A stretch of DNA of 64,000 nt from AP-15 sp963703745 (GTDB lineage: Bacteria; Pseudomonadota; Alphaproteobacteria; ATCC43930; CGMCC-115725), in NCBI GenBank assembly GCA_963703745.1, contig CAVPFL010000002.1, forward strand, positions 1,550,001 to 1,614,000, in the 5' to 3' direction. The position numbers and the translations under genes were made by a program. Positions 18,819 through 26,483 of this stretch are shown here, piece after piece (position 1 is the first letter of the stretch; each line of letters begins with the position of its first letter). The notes under the pieces are model-generated. The model made no database searches. It saw nothing but the letters and a program-made list of their open reading frames with translations, and had not been told where the DNA came from.

Positions 18819-20153
18819 GTGAACCGACGAACACCCGGTCCGAGCGAGCCGCACGCGGCTGGCAGTCGGGCGGATAACCAGACCGCGCTCGTGCCCGCCC
18901 CACCGGTCGGCAACAGCGTCCTTCGTCGACGAACAGGGCGACTTCTGTTACGGTCGCCAAGTCGCGATGCTCGATTGTCGGTTACGTTCGAGGGCCCAGC
19001 CGTGCCTTCGCAGCAGCGCGATCTCCGCCTCGACTTTTTTCGCGGTCTCGCTCTGATTTTCATCTTTATCGATCATATTCCAGAGAACGTACTCAGCTAT
19101 TTCACCCCGCAGGCATTCCAGTTCTACGATGCGGCGGAAGTGTTCATCTTCATTTCGGGATATACCGCCGCCCTTGTCTATGGTCGGACACTCGCGCGGC
19201 AAGGCGCATTATATGCTGCGGCGCAGATTCTACGGCGAGCGTGGCAGCTCTACGTCGCCCATATCTTCCTGTTCATGATCTTCATTGCCGAAGTTTCTTA
19301 CACGGTAACGACTTTCAACAATCCGATGTACAACGACGAGATGCGGGTTGCCGACTTTCTCGAAGAGCCGCACATCGCCATTGTAAAGGCGCTCCTGCTC
19401 GAGTTTCAACCAACTTTCCTCGATATCTTGCCCCTTTACATCCTGCTTTTGGTCATTTTCCCGGTGATCCTGCTCGGATTGCGATTACGCCTGCTGTTGG
19501 TGCTGATACCATCATTCCTTGTCTATGCCGTCGTCCAAGCTACTGACGTGTCTGTTCCGGCTTACCCACAGGGCCATGTCTGGTTTTTCAACCCCCTCGC
19601 CTGGCAATTCCTGTTTGTAGCGGGAGCTGCTCTCGGCCTCGGCGAGACTCAGTCGGGGCGCCAGGTGCATCCTGCGGGCGCGCCTCTGCTAGTGGCAATC
19701 GTGATTGCCGCAGTGGGACTTGTCATTAAGCTCAGTTGGACGATCCACGGGGTCTGGGACCCATTTCCTGGCCTTTTTTTGAAGGAACTGTGGCCAGTCA
19801 ACAAGAACAATCTGTCGCTGATCCGGCTTGTTCCGTTCTTCGCCACTGTGTTTATCGTCGGAACCTTAGCAGCGCCCAACGCCAAATTCCTGCGTTCTTC
19901 ATTAGCAACGCCTTTAATCCGGTGTGGTCAACAATCTTTGGAAGTGTTTTGCTTCGGGATCTTGTTATCGGCGCTCGGTCATTTCCTCTTGTCGGAGTAT
20001 AATTCGACAATTTTGACCCAGCTCGCCGTCAATGTCACCGGGGTTCTCGCGTTGTGTTTAACCGCGAAGATAATTGACTGGTATAAAAGCATGGGTAGAA
20101 CGCTGCAGCCGGCTGAAGCGGCGCGCAACCGTGGAAATGGGATGAGCTCATGA
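18819..20153 (+). CDS. OpgC-family membrane acyltransferase
   Basis: Multi-pass protein of the OpgC_C family, related to OpgC, which succinylates periplasmic glucans, and to acyltransferase-3 proteins. The core begins QQRDLRLDFFRGLALIFIFI with the conserved DHIPEN, followed by FYDAAEVFIFISGYTAALVYG and around nine further hydrophobic helices. GQQSLEVFCFGILLS is the typical late motif. The GTG at 18819 gives a long Arg/Pro-rich N-tail of about 65 residues. A TTG near 18975 would start closer to the family sequence, so the start is uncertain. The last four bases overlap the next gene (ATGA), linking it to two SGNH hydrolases. Confidence 0.85.
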   Translation: MNRRTPGPSEPHAAGSRADNQTALVPAPPVGNSVLRRRTGRLLLRSPSRDARLSVTFEGPAVPSQQRDLRLDFFRGLALIFIFIDHIPENVLSYFTPQAFQFYDAAEVFIFISGYTAALVYGRTLARQGALYAAAQILRRAWQLYVAHIFLFMIFIAEVSYTVTTFNNPMYNDEMRVADFLEEPHIAIVKALLLEFQPTFLDILPLYILLLVIFPVILLGLRLRLLLVLIPSFLVYAVVQATDVSVPAYPQGHVWFFNPLAWQFLFVAGAALGLGETQSGRQVHPAGAPLLVAIVIAAVGLVIKLSWTIHGVWDPFPGLFLKELWPVNKNNLSLIRLVPFFATVFIVGTLAAPNAKFLRSSLATPLIRCGQQSLEVFCFGILLSALGHFLLSEYNSTILTQLAVNVTGVLALCLTAKIIDWYKSMGRTLQPAEAARNRGNGMSS

Positions 20154-20920
20154 TGAGGCCTCACCTAGCCGGCGGCCTGATGCGGCGGGCGCTTCTTCTG
20201 GCGGGCGGTTGGGGGGCCGTAGCAATTGTGTCTTTGCCGTCCGCTTTCGGCGGCGACGCGCGGTGCGATGTTCCGGAGGAGTTGATACGGATCGAAGTCA
20301 CCCTGCCGCATTTGAGCGAAAGGCTGCGGGCAGGAAATCCGGTCAAGATCGTCGCAATCGGTGGAGCCTCGACCACCGGCGCAGCCGCGGGATCGGCCGA
20401 CCTCGCCTACCCACATCGCTTACAGGAAATACTTGACAGCTCGTACCCGGCTGTCCCGATCACCGTGGTCAATAAGGGGGTCCCGCGACAAACCGCGCAG
20501 CAGATGCTGGAGCGCTTCCCGAGCGATGTCATCGCTGAGGACCCGATCCTGGTGATTTGGGAGACCGGTACCACCGATGCCGTCCGCGGAGTCGAGATCG
20601 ATGATTTCGCGGCGGCGCTGCAAGAAGGGATCGACCAACTCAAGACACGCAGCATCGACATCATTCTCGTCGACATGCAGTTCTCTCATAGCACGGCTAC
20701 AGTCATCGACTTCGAACGGTATTTGAGCACCCTTCATCGGGTTGGCGAGGTTAACGAGTTGTATGTGTTCCCACGATTCGAGATGATGCGGTACTGGAGC
20801 GAGCAGAACGTGTTCAATTTCGACGGCGTGACCAAGGATGCGCGGGCGAGCCTAGCAGCAAGCGTTTACGAATGTATCGGGCACAAGCTGGCGGAAGTGA
20901 TCCGATTGGCGCTCCAATGA
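20150..20920 (+). CDS. SGNH/GDSL hydrolase-like exported protein, probably lacking the catalytic His
   Basis: Signal peptide (MRRALLLAGGWGAVAIVSL...) followed by an SGNH fold of about 225 residues. Block I has VAIGGASTTGAAAG, with Ser in the GDS position. Block III is IWETGTTDA instead of the usual G-x-N-D, and the last block reads FDGVTKDA, so the D-x-x-H pair has lost its His. It may be a non-catalytic or altered relative of the next gene. A cysteine in the mature N-terminus (ARCDVPEEL) and another near the C-terminus (YECIGHK) match the sister protein and may form a disulfide. It overlaps both neighbours by four bases. Confidence 0.8.
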   Translation: MMRPHLAGGLMRRALLLAGGWGAVAIVSLPSAFGGDARCDVPEELIRIEVTLPHLSERLRAGNPVKIVAIGGASTTGAAAGSADLAYPHRLQEILDSSYPAVPITVVNKGVPRQTAQQMLERFPSDVIAEDPILVIWETGTTDAVRGVEIDDFAAALQEGIDQLKTRSIDIILVDMQFSHSTATVIDFERYLSTLHRVGEVNELYVFPRFEMMRYWSEQNVFNFDGVTKDARASLAASVYECIGHKLAEVIRLALQ

Positions 20921-21783
20921 GGCATCATCGCTCAACCGGATGGCTCACTGCCGCCCTCGCTGCGGTGTTGTCGTCGAGCGGCCCGGCGTTGGCCGAACCT
21001 CCGGGGACTGTCGGCATCCCGAGCTGTGCTGTGCCGCCGGCGCTATCGGCAATCGGGGTGACCCTCGAGCGCAGCGCCATCCGACTTGGCCAAGGAAGCC
21101 CGTTAACCATCGTCGCGATGGGCTCCTCCTCGACGCAGGGCGTCGGTGCAAGTTCTCCGGCCATGAGTTACCCAAGCCGCCTCGAGGGGGAGCTGAGGGA
21201 CCGTTTTCCAGCCGTCGAGATTTGCGTTCTGAACCGCGGCATCGGCGGCCAGGACGTTGGCGAAGAGCTGAATCGTCTCGATCATGACGTCGTCGCGGAG
21301 CATCCCGAACTGGTGATCTGGCAAGTCGGCACAAATGCCGTCCTGAGGCGCGACGACCTCTCTGCCGACGAACAACTGATCCGGCGCGGCGTTGCTTCGA
21401 TGAAAGAGGATGGGATCGACGTCGTTCTGATGGATCTGCAATACGCACCACGCGTCCTCGCGCGACCAGCTTGGGGCCAGATGGAACGGGTGATCGAGGA
21501 CATCGCCCATGGCAGCCACGTCGGCCTGTTCCGTCGGTTCGAGATCATGCAGGAATGGGATCATACTCAGCAGCTGGCGCCTGCAGCGATGATCGGCCCT
21601 GATGGTCTCCACATGACCGATGCGAGCTACGGCTGCCTCGCGAGCCAACTGGCCGAGGCTTTGGCGTGGAATTGGTGGTCGCACGGGAAGATCGCCCGAT
21701 CGTTACACCAAAACCCGGATGCGGTGTCGAGGCTTTCCCAACCTGCGATCGCGCCGCTCTCCACTTCTGTGCGAGCGCACTAA
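20917..21783 (+). CDS. SGNH/GDSL-family exported hydrolase
   Basis: Second SGNH protein, with a signal peptide (MRHHRSTGWLTAALAAVLSS, cleavage near ALA-EPP). Block I is VAMGSSSTQGVG, block II LNRGIGGQDV, block III WQVGTNAV and block V DGLHMTDASYG, so the Ser, Gly, Asn and Asp/His catalytic set is complete. It is expected to be a periplasmic esterase or acyl-transfer partner. The ATG at 20917 overlaps the previous stop (ATGA). With the OpgC-like membrane protein this makes a three-gene overlapping set, resembling known membrane-acyltransferase plus SGNH pairs that O-acylate glycans. The target is unknown. Confidence 0.85.
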   Translation: MRHHRSTGWLTAALAAVLSSSGPALAEPPGTVGIPSCAVPPALSAIGVTLERSAIRLGQGSPLTIVAMGSSSTQGVGASSPAMSYPSRLEGELRDRFPAVEICVLNRGIGGQDVGEELNRLDHDVVAEHPELVIWQVGTNAVLRRDDLSADEQLIRRGVASMKEDGIDVVLMDLQYAPRVLARPAWGQMERVIEDIAHGSHVGLFRRFEIMQEWDHTQQLAPAAMIGPDGLHMTDASYGCLASQLAEALAWNWWSHGKIARSLHQNPDAVSRLSQPAIAPLSTSVRAH

Positions 21784-21907
21784 TCGTGCGGGCCAACTCA
21801 ACTGGAACGGCGTCCCTCTTGAGCTCACGGGGAGTTCCGTGGGGGGTCCGACGCAGTTCGGCCAGCTCAAAAAAGTCCTTGCATTCGGCGAGGCCTCGGG
21901 CCGAAAT

Positions 21908-22018
21908 TGACGGGAGGCTGGGGTGCCGCCCAGCCCGCGGCACAGACCGCGCGGCGGCAGCGGCTGAGATTAAACCCACTGAACCTGGCCGGGCGAGCCC
22001 GGCGGAGGGAGTCCGTCA
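21908..22018 (+). promoter_or_regulatory. TPP riboswitch (THI element)
   Basis: All landmarks of the thiamine pyrophosphate aptamer are present: P1 arms TGACGG (21908-21913) and CCGTCA (22013-22018), the GGGGTGC entry, GCTGAGA (about 21963-21969), AACCC, TGAACCTG (21980-21987), a CCGGGCGAGCCCGG stem and the closing GGAGGGAG. The last element (22004-22011) also looks like the Shine-Dalgarno sequence for thiO, so ligand binding should block translation of the thiO-thiS-thiG operon. Confidence 0.95.
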
Positions 22019-23220
22019 TTACCCCCTCGGTCACTGTTTCGTCGACCTTCCCGAAGACCGTCGTGATCGGCGCCGGCGTGATGGGGCTGAGCATTGCATG
22101 GCGTCTTGCGCAGTCGGGTTGTCCAGTAACTGTCTATGACCGCGGCGCGGCCGGGCGTGGCGCGAGCTGGGCGGCTGCCGGGATGCTCGCCGCTGCGGTC
22201 GAGGCCGAGCCCGGCGAAGAGAAGCTGCTCGCGCTGACGCTCGAAAGTCAGAGGCTGTGGCCCGACTTCGCCCGCGAGCTCGAAGCCGCGTCCGGGATCT
22301 CGGTAGACTACCGCGACGAGGGCACGATGGTTGTCGCGTTGACGCGCGACGATGTCGAGCAGCTCCGCTTTACCTACGAATTCCAGAAGAGCTTAGGCCT
22401 CGAACTCGACTGGCTGTCGGGCGCGGAGGCGCGCCGCCGCGAGCCGCATTTGCGACCCGGGGTTCCCGGTGCGGTGCTCAGCCTGCAGGATCATCAGGTT
22501 GAAAATCGCCTTCTCGTCCGTGCTCTCGCCGAGGCGACCCGCCGAGCCGGCGCTGCGCTTTACGAGCACTGCACGGTATACAATGTGGAGATTGCCGGCG
22601 AGCGGGCTTGCGGTGTGGTTACCGATCGCGGCCACGATCGGGCAGATGTCGTCATTCTCGCGGCCGGCGCATGGTCGCGGCAAATCGGCGGTATTCCTCG
22701 CTCGCACCTGCCCCCGGTCCGCCCGATCAAAGGACAGATGCTGGCGCTGCGCATGGACCCGGAAACGCCGTTATTGCACCACGTGATGTGGCTGCCGCAC
22801 GGCGGATACCTGGTACCGCGCCGGGATGGACGGCTCGTGGTCGGCGGCACCGTCGAAGAGCACGGCTTCGACGACTCGGTGACAGCTGGTGGGCTGCTCG
22901 CGCTGATCGAAGGCGCTTGGCGTGCGGTCCCGGCGATTGAGGAGCTGCCGCTCGCCGAAACCTGGGTGGGTTTCCGCCCCGGGTCGCGCGACGACGCGCC
23001 GATGCTCGGTCCGAGCGGAATTGATCGGCTCGTGATGGCGACCGGACACCACCGCAATGGGATCCTGCTCACACCGATAACGGCCCGGTCGATCAGCGCC
23101 TATGTGTTAACCGGCCGATTACCGGAGAGCGTACAGCCGTTTACGCCGGAACGGTTTTTGAATGCTCGGCTTCGCGCGGCCGGCGAGTCCGGCCCGGAGA
23201 CGGTTATGGAGCCACGATGA
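22018..23220 (+). CDS. thiO: Glycine oxidase ThiO
   Basis: FAD-dependent oxidase that makes iminoglycine for the thiazole ring of thiamine. The FAD-binding motif VVIGAGVMGLSIAWRLA opens the domain, then ASWAAAGML, and the C-terminal GFRPGSRDDAPMLGPS and ATGHHRNGILLTP, all typical of ThiO. The start is a puzzle. No ATG, GTG or TTG lies between the riboswitch and the Rossmann strand except a GTG at 22069, which would remove part of it. An in-frame ATT at 22018 is six bases after GGAGGGAG and gives 400 residues, so I place it there. The ATG of thiS overlaps its stop. The gene is otherwise intact. Confidence 0.85.
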   Translation: MTPSVTVSSTFPKTVVIGAGVMGLSIAWRLAQSGCPVTVYDRGAAGRGASWAAAGMLAAAVEAEPGEEKLLALTLESQRLWPDFARELEAASGISVDYRDEGTMVVALTRDDVEQLRFTYEFQKSLGLELDWLSGAEARRREPHLRPGVPGAVLSLQDHQVENRLLVRALAEATRRAGAALYEHCTVYNVEIAGERACGVVTDRGHDRADVVILAAGAWSRQIGGIPRSHLPPVRPIKGQMLALRMDPETPLLHHVMWLPHGGYLVPRRDGRLVVGGTVEEHGFDDSVTAGGLLALIEGAWRAVPAIEELPLAETWVGFRPGSRDDAPMLGPSGIDRLVMATGHHRNGILLTPITARSISAYVLTGRLPESVQPFTPERFLNARLRAAGESGPETVMEPR

Positions 23221-23423
23221 CGACGATGCGAGTCAACGGCGTTGAGCAGGAAGTCGCGGTGACCACCGTCACCGAACTCCTCGTCGCCCGCGGTGTCGAT
23301 CCGGCGTCGCGCTTTCTCGCCATCGCCGTCAACGGTACAGTCGTGCGCAGGTCGGAATGGCCCTCCAGACCGCTCTCGCCGGGTGATGATGTCGAAATTG
23401 TGCGCCCGTTCTCCGGCGGATGA
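23217..23423 (+). CDS. thiS: Sulfur carrier protein ThiS
   Basis: Small ubiquitin-fold sulfur carrier of 68 residues that delivers sulfur as a C-terminal thiocarboxylate to ThiG. It ends in the required Gly-Gly (RPFSGG), and the core MRVNGVEQEV, VTELLVARG, ...AVNGTVVRRSEW and LSPGDDVEIV matches the family. It overlaps the thiO stop by four bases and precedes thiG by 25 bases. Adenylation by ThiF must come from elsewhere, as no thiF is in the window. Confidence 0.95.
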   Translation: MTTMRVNGVEQEVAVTTVTELLVARGVDPASRFLAIAVNGTVVRRSEWPSRPLSPGDDVEIVRPFSGG

Positions 23424-23448
23424 TGCAACCTCTTCAGGATATTAAACG

Positions 23449-24219
23449 ATGACCGACCCGTTACTGATTGCCGGCACTGCGTTCTCATCGAGACTCTTTG
23501 TCGGCACTGCCGGCTACCCGAATCAGCAAGTGCTTCTCGACTGCCTCGAGGCGAGTGGCGCGGAGATCGTTACGGTCTCGATCCGGCGGATCAGCTTGGA
23601 GGGCTATGCCGAGAGTCTCGTAGATGTTCTTGGCGGGCGATATCGCTTGTTGCCGAACACGGCGGGCTGCGCCACCGTGCGTGATGCTGTTCTAACCGCC
23701 GAGCTCGCGCGCGAGGCACTCAATACCGAATGGCTAAAGCTCGAGCTGATCGGCGACCGTGAAACGCTTTATCCTGATGTCGAGCAGCTCGTCCGGGCGG
23801 CCGATGAGTTGGTCCGCAATGGCTTTACCGTGCTCCCTTACTGCAACGAGGACCCCGTCGCCTGCCAAAAGCTCGCCGATGTAGGCTGCGCCGCGGTGAT
23901 GCCGCTGGGGTCGCTAATCGGCTCGGGAATGGGTATCGCGAACCCGGCGGCGATCGAGCTGATTTGCTCGCGCAGCCCGGTCCCAGTGGTGCTCGACGCC
24001 GGAATCGGGACGGCCTCTGACGCAGCGTTGGCGATGGAACTCGGGTGCGACGCGGTGTTGGCCAATACTGCGATCGCCAAGTCGCACGACCCGCTGCGGA
24101 TGGCCGCAGCGATGCGCGCCGGGGTCGAAGGAGGGCGTCTTGCGCGACTCGCCGGACGCATTCCGAAACGACGTTTCGCCGAGCCGTCGAGCCCGCAGCT
24201 CGGCCTCGTCGGCACCTGA
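23449..24219 (+). CDS. thiG: Thiazole synthase ThiG
   Basis: TIM-barrel enzyme joining DXP, iminoglycine and ThiS thiocarboxylate to form the thiazole phosphate. Family marks: FSSRLFVGTAGYP, TVSIRR near residue 45, LLPNTAGC, TEWLKLELIGD with the Schiff-base lysine, PYCNEDPVACQKL, MPLGSLIGSGMGI and VLDAGIGTASDAALAMELG. Length is 256 residues, normal. The usual downstream thiE is missing: a rhomboid protease gene follows instead, with its start 52 bases after the stop. The thiamine operon in this window is therefore thiO-thiS-thiG only. Confidence 0.96.
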   Translation: MTDPLLIAGTAFSSRLFVGTAGYPNQQVLLDCLEASGAEIVTVSIRRISLEGYAESLVDVLGGRYRLLPNTAGCATVRDAVLTAELAREALNTEWLKLELIGDRETLYPDVEQLVRAADELVRNGFTVLPYCNEDPVACQKLADVGCAAVMPLGSLIGSGMGIANPAAIELICSRSPVPVVLDAGIGTASDAALAMELGCDAVLANTAIAKSHDPLRMAAAMRAGVEGGRLARLAGRIPKRRFAEPSSPQLGLVGT

Positions 24220-24271
24220 GGACGCCCGGTTTCCGCTTCCCGAGCGACTTGGCGTAGTCGGGTCGCTCGAC

Positions 24272-25078
24272 ATGATTTTTGCCGTCCCGCTCTATGACGA
24301 CAATCCGACCGCCCGCGATCCGATTGTCAACTATCTGCTGATCGGCCTGTGCGTCGGGGCGTTCCTCTGGGAGCTCGGGCAAAACGAGCGCGCGATCCTC
24401 TATGGATACGGAATGATCCCGGCCGAGCTATTCGGCCTGTGGCATCCGCCCCGCGCCTATCAGGTTGTGCCTGCAGGGGCGACACTTCTGACCAGCATGT
24501 TCCTGCACGGCGGCTGGTTTCACCTGATCGGCAACATGCTGTTCCTGTGGATCTTCGGCAACAACATCGAAGACGCGCTCGGGCACGGGCGCTATCTCTT
24601 TTTCTATCTCTGCTGCGGCATCGTGGCCGCGCTGAGCCAGGCCTTTTCAAACTACGCGACACACGTGCCGATGGTCGGCGCGAGCGGCGCCATCGCCGGC
24701 GTCCTCGGTGCTTATCTGGTGCTTTATCCCAACGCCAACGTTCACGTTTTCGTCTGGATCGTAATTTTCTTTCGTATTGTCAACGTACCAGCATGGATAT
24801 TGCTCGGCCTGTGGTTTGCGATGCAGCTCGTAAGCGGACTGGCGAGGGCCCCCGGAACCCCGGGGGTGGCGTTCTGGGCGCATGTCGGGGGTTTTGTCAG
24901 CGGAGTCATTCTCGTCACGTTGTTGCGTCCGAGGGGCCTAGCGCTGTTGCAGCCCGCTCGTAGTCGTGTCTTCGCCACGGCACGCCCGAGCGCGTTCGCC
25001 GGTCGCCGGACTTTTCAGCGAGGTTCGGTTCCATCGGTTGGCCGCCCGTATCGGCGGAAGCCGGGGCTCTGGGATTGA
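24272..25078 (+). CDS. Rhomboid-family intramembrane serine protease
   Basis: A protein of 268 residues with six to seven hydrophobic helices. The catalytic serine is in GASGAIAG (Ser139) and the histidine in HVGGFVSG (His204). The conserved loop HGGWFHLIGNMLFLWIFG lies after the first helix. The ATG at 24272 (MIFAVPLYDD) begins the family sequence; the longer frame back to 24140 overlaps thiG and has no match. An N-terminal IFAVPLYDDNP is typical of the GlpG-like bacterial class sometimes annotated near thiamine or respiratory genes. The basic C-tail (about 220-268) is probably cytoplasmic. The last bases are 12 from the convergent DUF1499 gene. Confidence 0.92.
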   Translation: MIFAVPLYDDNPTARDPIVNYLLIGLCVGAFLWELGQNERAILYGYGMIPAELFGLWHPPRAYQVVPAGATLLTSMFLHGGWFHLIGNMLFLWIFGNNIEDALGHGRYLFFYLCCGIVAALSQAFSNYATHVPMVGASGAIAGVLGAYLVLYPNANVHVFVWIVIFFRIVNVPAWILLGLWFAMQLVSGLARAPGTPGVAFWAHVGGFVSGVILVTLLRPRGLALLQPARSRVFATARPSAFAGRRTFQRGSVPSVGRPYRRKPGLWD

Positions 25079-25089
25079 TCCAGGCGCCT

Positions 25090-25632
25090 TCACTGAGCTC
25101 GAACTTGGCTCAGTTCCGCCGGTCGCGCCACCTTCTGCAATAAAAAGAGCCATTTTTCGACTCGCTTGCGGTTCTTCGCGAAATCGTATTCGCCATACCG
25201 AGAGCGGCTGTACACGGCGATGCTCGAGTGGGTGGGCCCGAGAGGGATCAACTCTACTGTTACGATGTCGGGCAAACGAAACACCGGCGAATGCTGGATG
25301 TAGACGTAGCGTCGGGGTCCGAGATCGGCGAGGGTGCGCACGACGCGGGGTTCGCCCGATATCATCTCACCCCAATAGTCGCGCAAGCGGTCCCATGGCA
25401 GGTCGAAAACCGGGCTCGCGCCGGCCTCAACGACCGAGCAATAATCCGGTGGACAGGCGAGAAAGCTGGCTCTCGGTAACGGCGAGCGCAGCTCGGGGAT
25501 GCTCACAACGTCCCGCGGAGCCAGCCGATCCTCGGCCCCGCTACCCATGTAAATCCGCAATGCGAGCCCCGGCAGCAAGATGACGGCCCCGATTGCTAGC
25601 AGCGCTATCTTGATCGGTCGACGAAAGCGCAC
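25090..25632 (-). CDS. DUF1499 domain protein, membrane-anchored
   Basis: A protein of 180 residues with one N-terminal membrane helix (KIALLAIGAVILLPGLALRI) and a DUF1499 domain after it: FLACPPDYCS, VFDLPWDRLRDYW, RRYVYIQHSPVFRLPDIVTV, SSIAVYSRSRYGEYDFAKNR. Its function is not known. The GTG at 25632 follows a G-rich AGGGGGGAGG and begins RFRRPIKIA. A longer frame to 25716 crosses the divergent glycosylase start and is less likely. Convergent with the rhomboid gene. Confidence 0.8.
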   Translation of the reverse strand: MRFRRPIKIALLAIGAVILLPGLALRIYMGSGAEDRLAPRDVVSIPELRSPLPRASFLACPPDYCSVVEAGASPVFDLPWDRLRDYWGEMISGEPRVVRTLADLGPRRYVYIQHSPVFRLPDIVTVELIPLGPTHSSIAVYSRSRYGEYDFAKNRKRVEKWLFLLQKVARPAELSQVRAQ

Positions 25633-25714
25633 CCTCCCCCCTCTCGCCGAGCAGAGCCGGGCTGGAAGCTCGACCCCATTATGGCATAAGATCCCTCGTA
25701 CTAGGGGACCGAAC

Positions 25715-26431
25715 ATGGACCGACAACCGCAACGGCGGGAGTCTCGCTCTGTAAGCGGCGCAGAAGAGGAGGCCGATCCGCCGATTTATGCGCCGGAAAG
25801 CCTCGCCGAGGGCATCCGCACACTCACCGTCGAGCCGCTCTTCGCGGAGATATTAGAGCGGGCCGGGCCGCCGCGATTTCGCCGCCGCCGTAATGGGTTC
25901 GGCACATTGCTGCACATTATCTTAGAGCAGCAAGTGTCGATTGATGCCGCTGCGGCGATGCATAAGCGGTTGCTCGGGCTCTGCCGACCGCTGGCGCCGG
26001 AAGCCTTTCTGGCGCTTGACGACGGCACGCTACGCTCTTGTGGTTTCAGCCGGCAAAAGATGGGATATGCCCGCGACCTTGCCGCGAGGGTTGACAGCGG
26101 CAAACTCGATTTCGCCCGGCTCGACGCCGCCGAGGACGAGGCTGCCCTTGCCGAATTGCTGTCTCTCCGGGGAATTGGGCGATGGAGCGCCGAGGTCTAT
26201 CTGCTCTTCGCGCTCGGCAGAGCCGATATTTGGCCGGCTGCCGATCTGGGTCTACAGGTCGCGCTTGGCGATCACCTTCGCTCCGGCGCGCGGCTCGATG
26301 AGCCCGAAACGCGTCGAGTTGGCGAAGCATGGCGGCCCTGGCGTTCGGTCGCAGCTTGCCTTTTTTGGCAGTCGTACCTTCATGCGCGGGGACGGACGGC
26401 GCCGCGGCTGCCGCTCGAGCTCTATGCCTGA
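25715..26431 (+). CDS. DNA-3-methyladenine glycosylase II-like (AlkA, HhH-GPD)
   Basis: Base-excision repair glycosylase removing alkylated purines. A protein of 238 residues with the helix-hairpin-helix LRGIGRWSAEVYL at 151-163 and the catalytic Asp177 in WPAADLGLQ. An upstream region NGFGTLLHIILEQQVS is the conserved helix before the active site. The E. coli AlkA N-terminal TBP-like domain is absent, as in the shorter bacterial MAG/AlkA class. The ATG at 25715 (MDRQPQRRES) is chosen; the open frame back to 25580 crosses the divergent gene. An Asp/Glu-rich N-terminal tail of about 25 residues is poorly conserved. Confidence 0.88.
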   Translation: MDRQPQRRESRSVSGAEEEADPPIYAPESLAEGIRTLTVEPLFAEILERAGPPRFRRRRNGFGTLLHIILEQQVSIDAAAAMHKRLLGLCRPLAPEAFLALDDGTLRSCGFSRQKMGYARDLAARVDSGKLDFARLDAAEDEAALAELLSLRGIGRWSAEVYLLFALGRADIWPAADLGLQVALGDHLRSGARLDEPETRRVGEAWRPWRSVAACLFWQSYLHARGRTAPRLPLELYA

Positions 26432-26483
26432 AGTTTCAGCCCTGGCATCATGAATCGGCAGCAGCGGTGCATGGGACAGCGAG

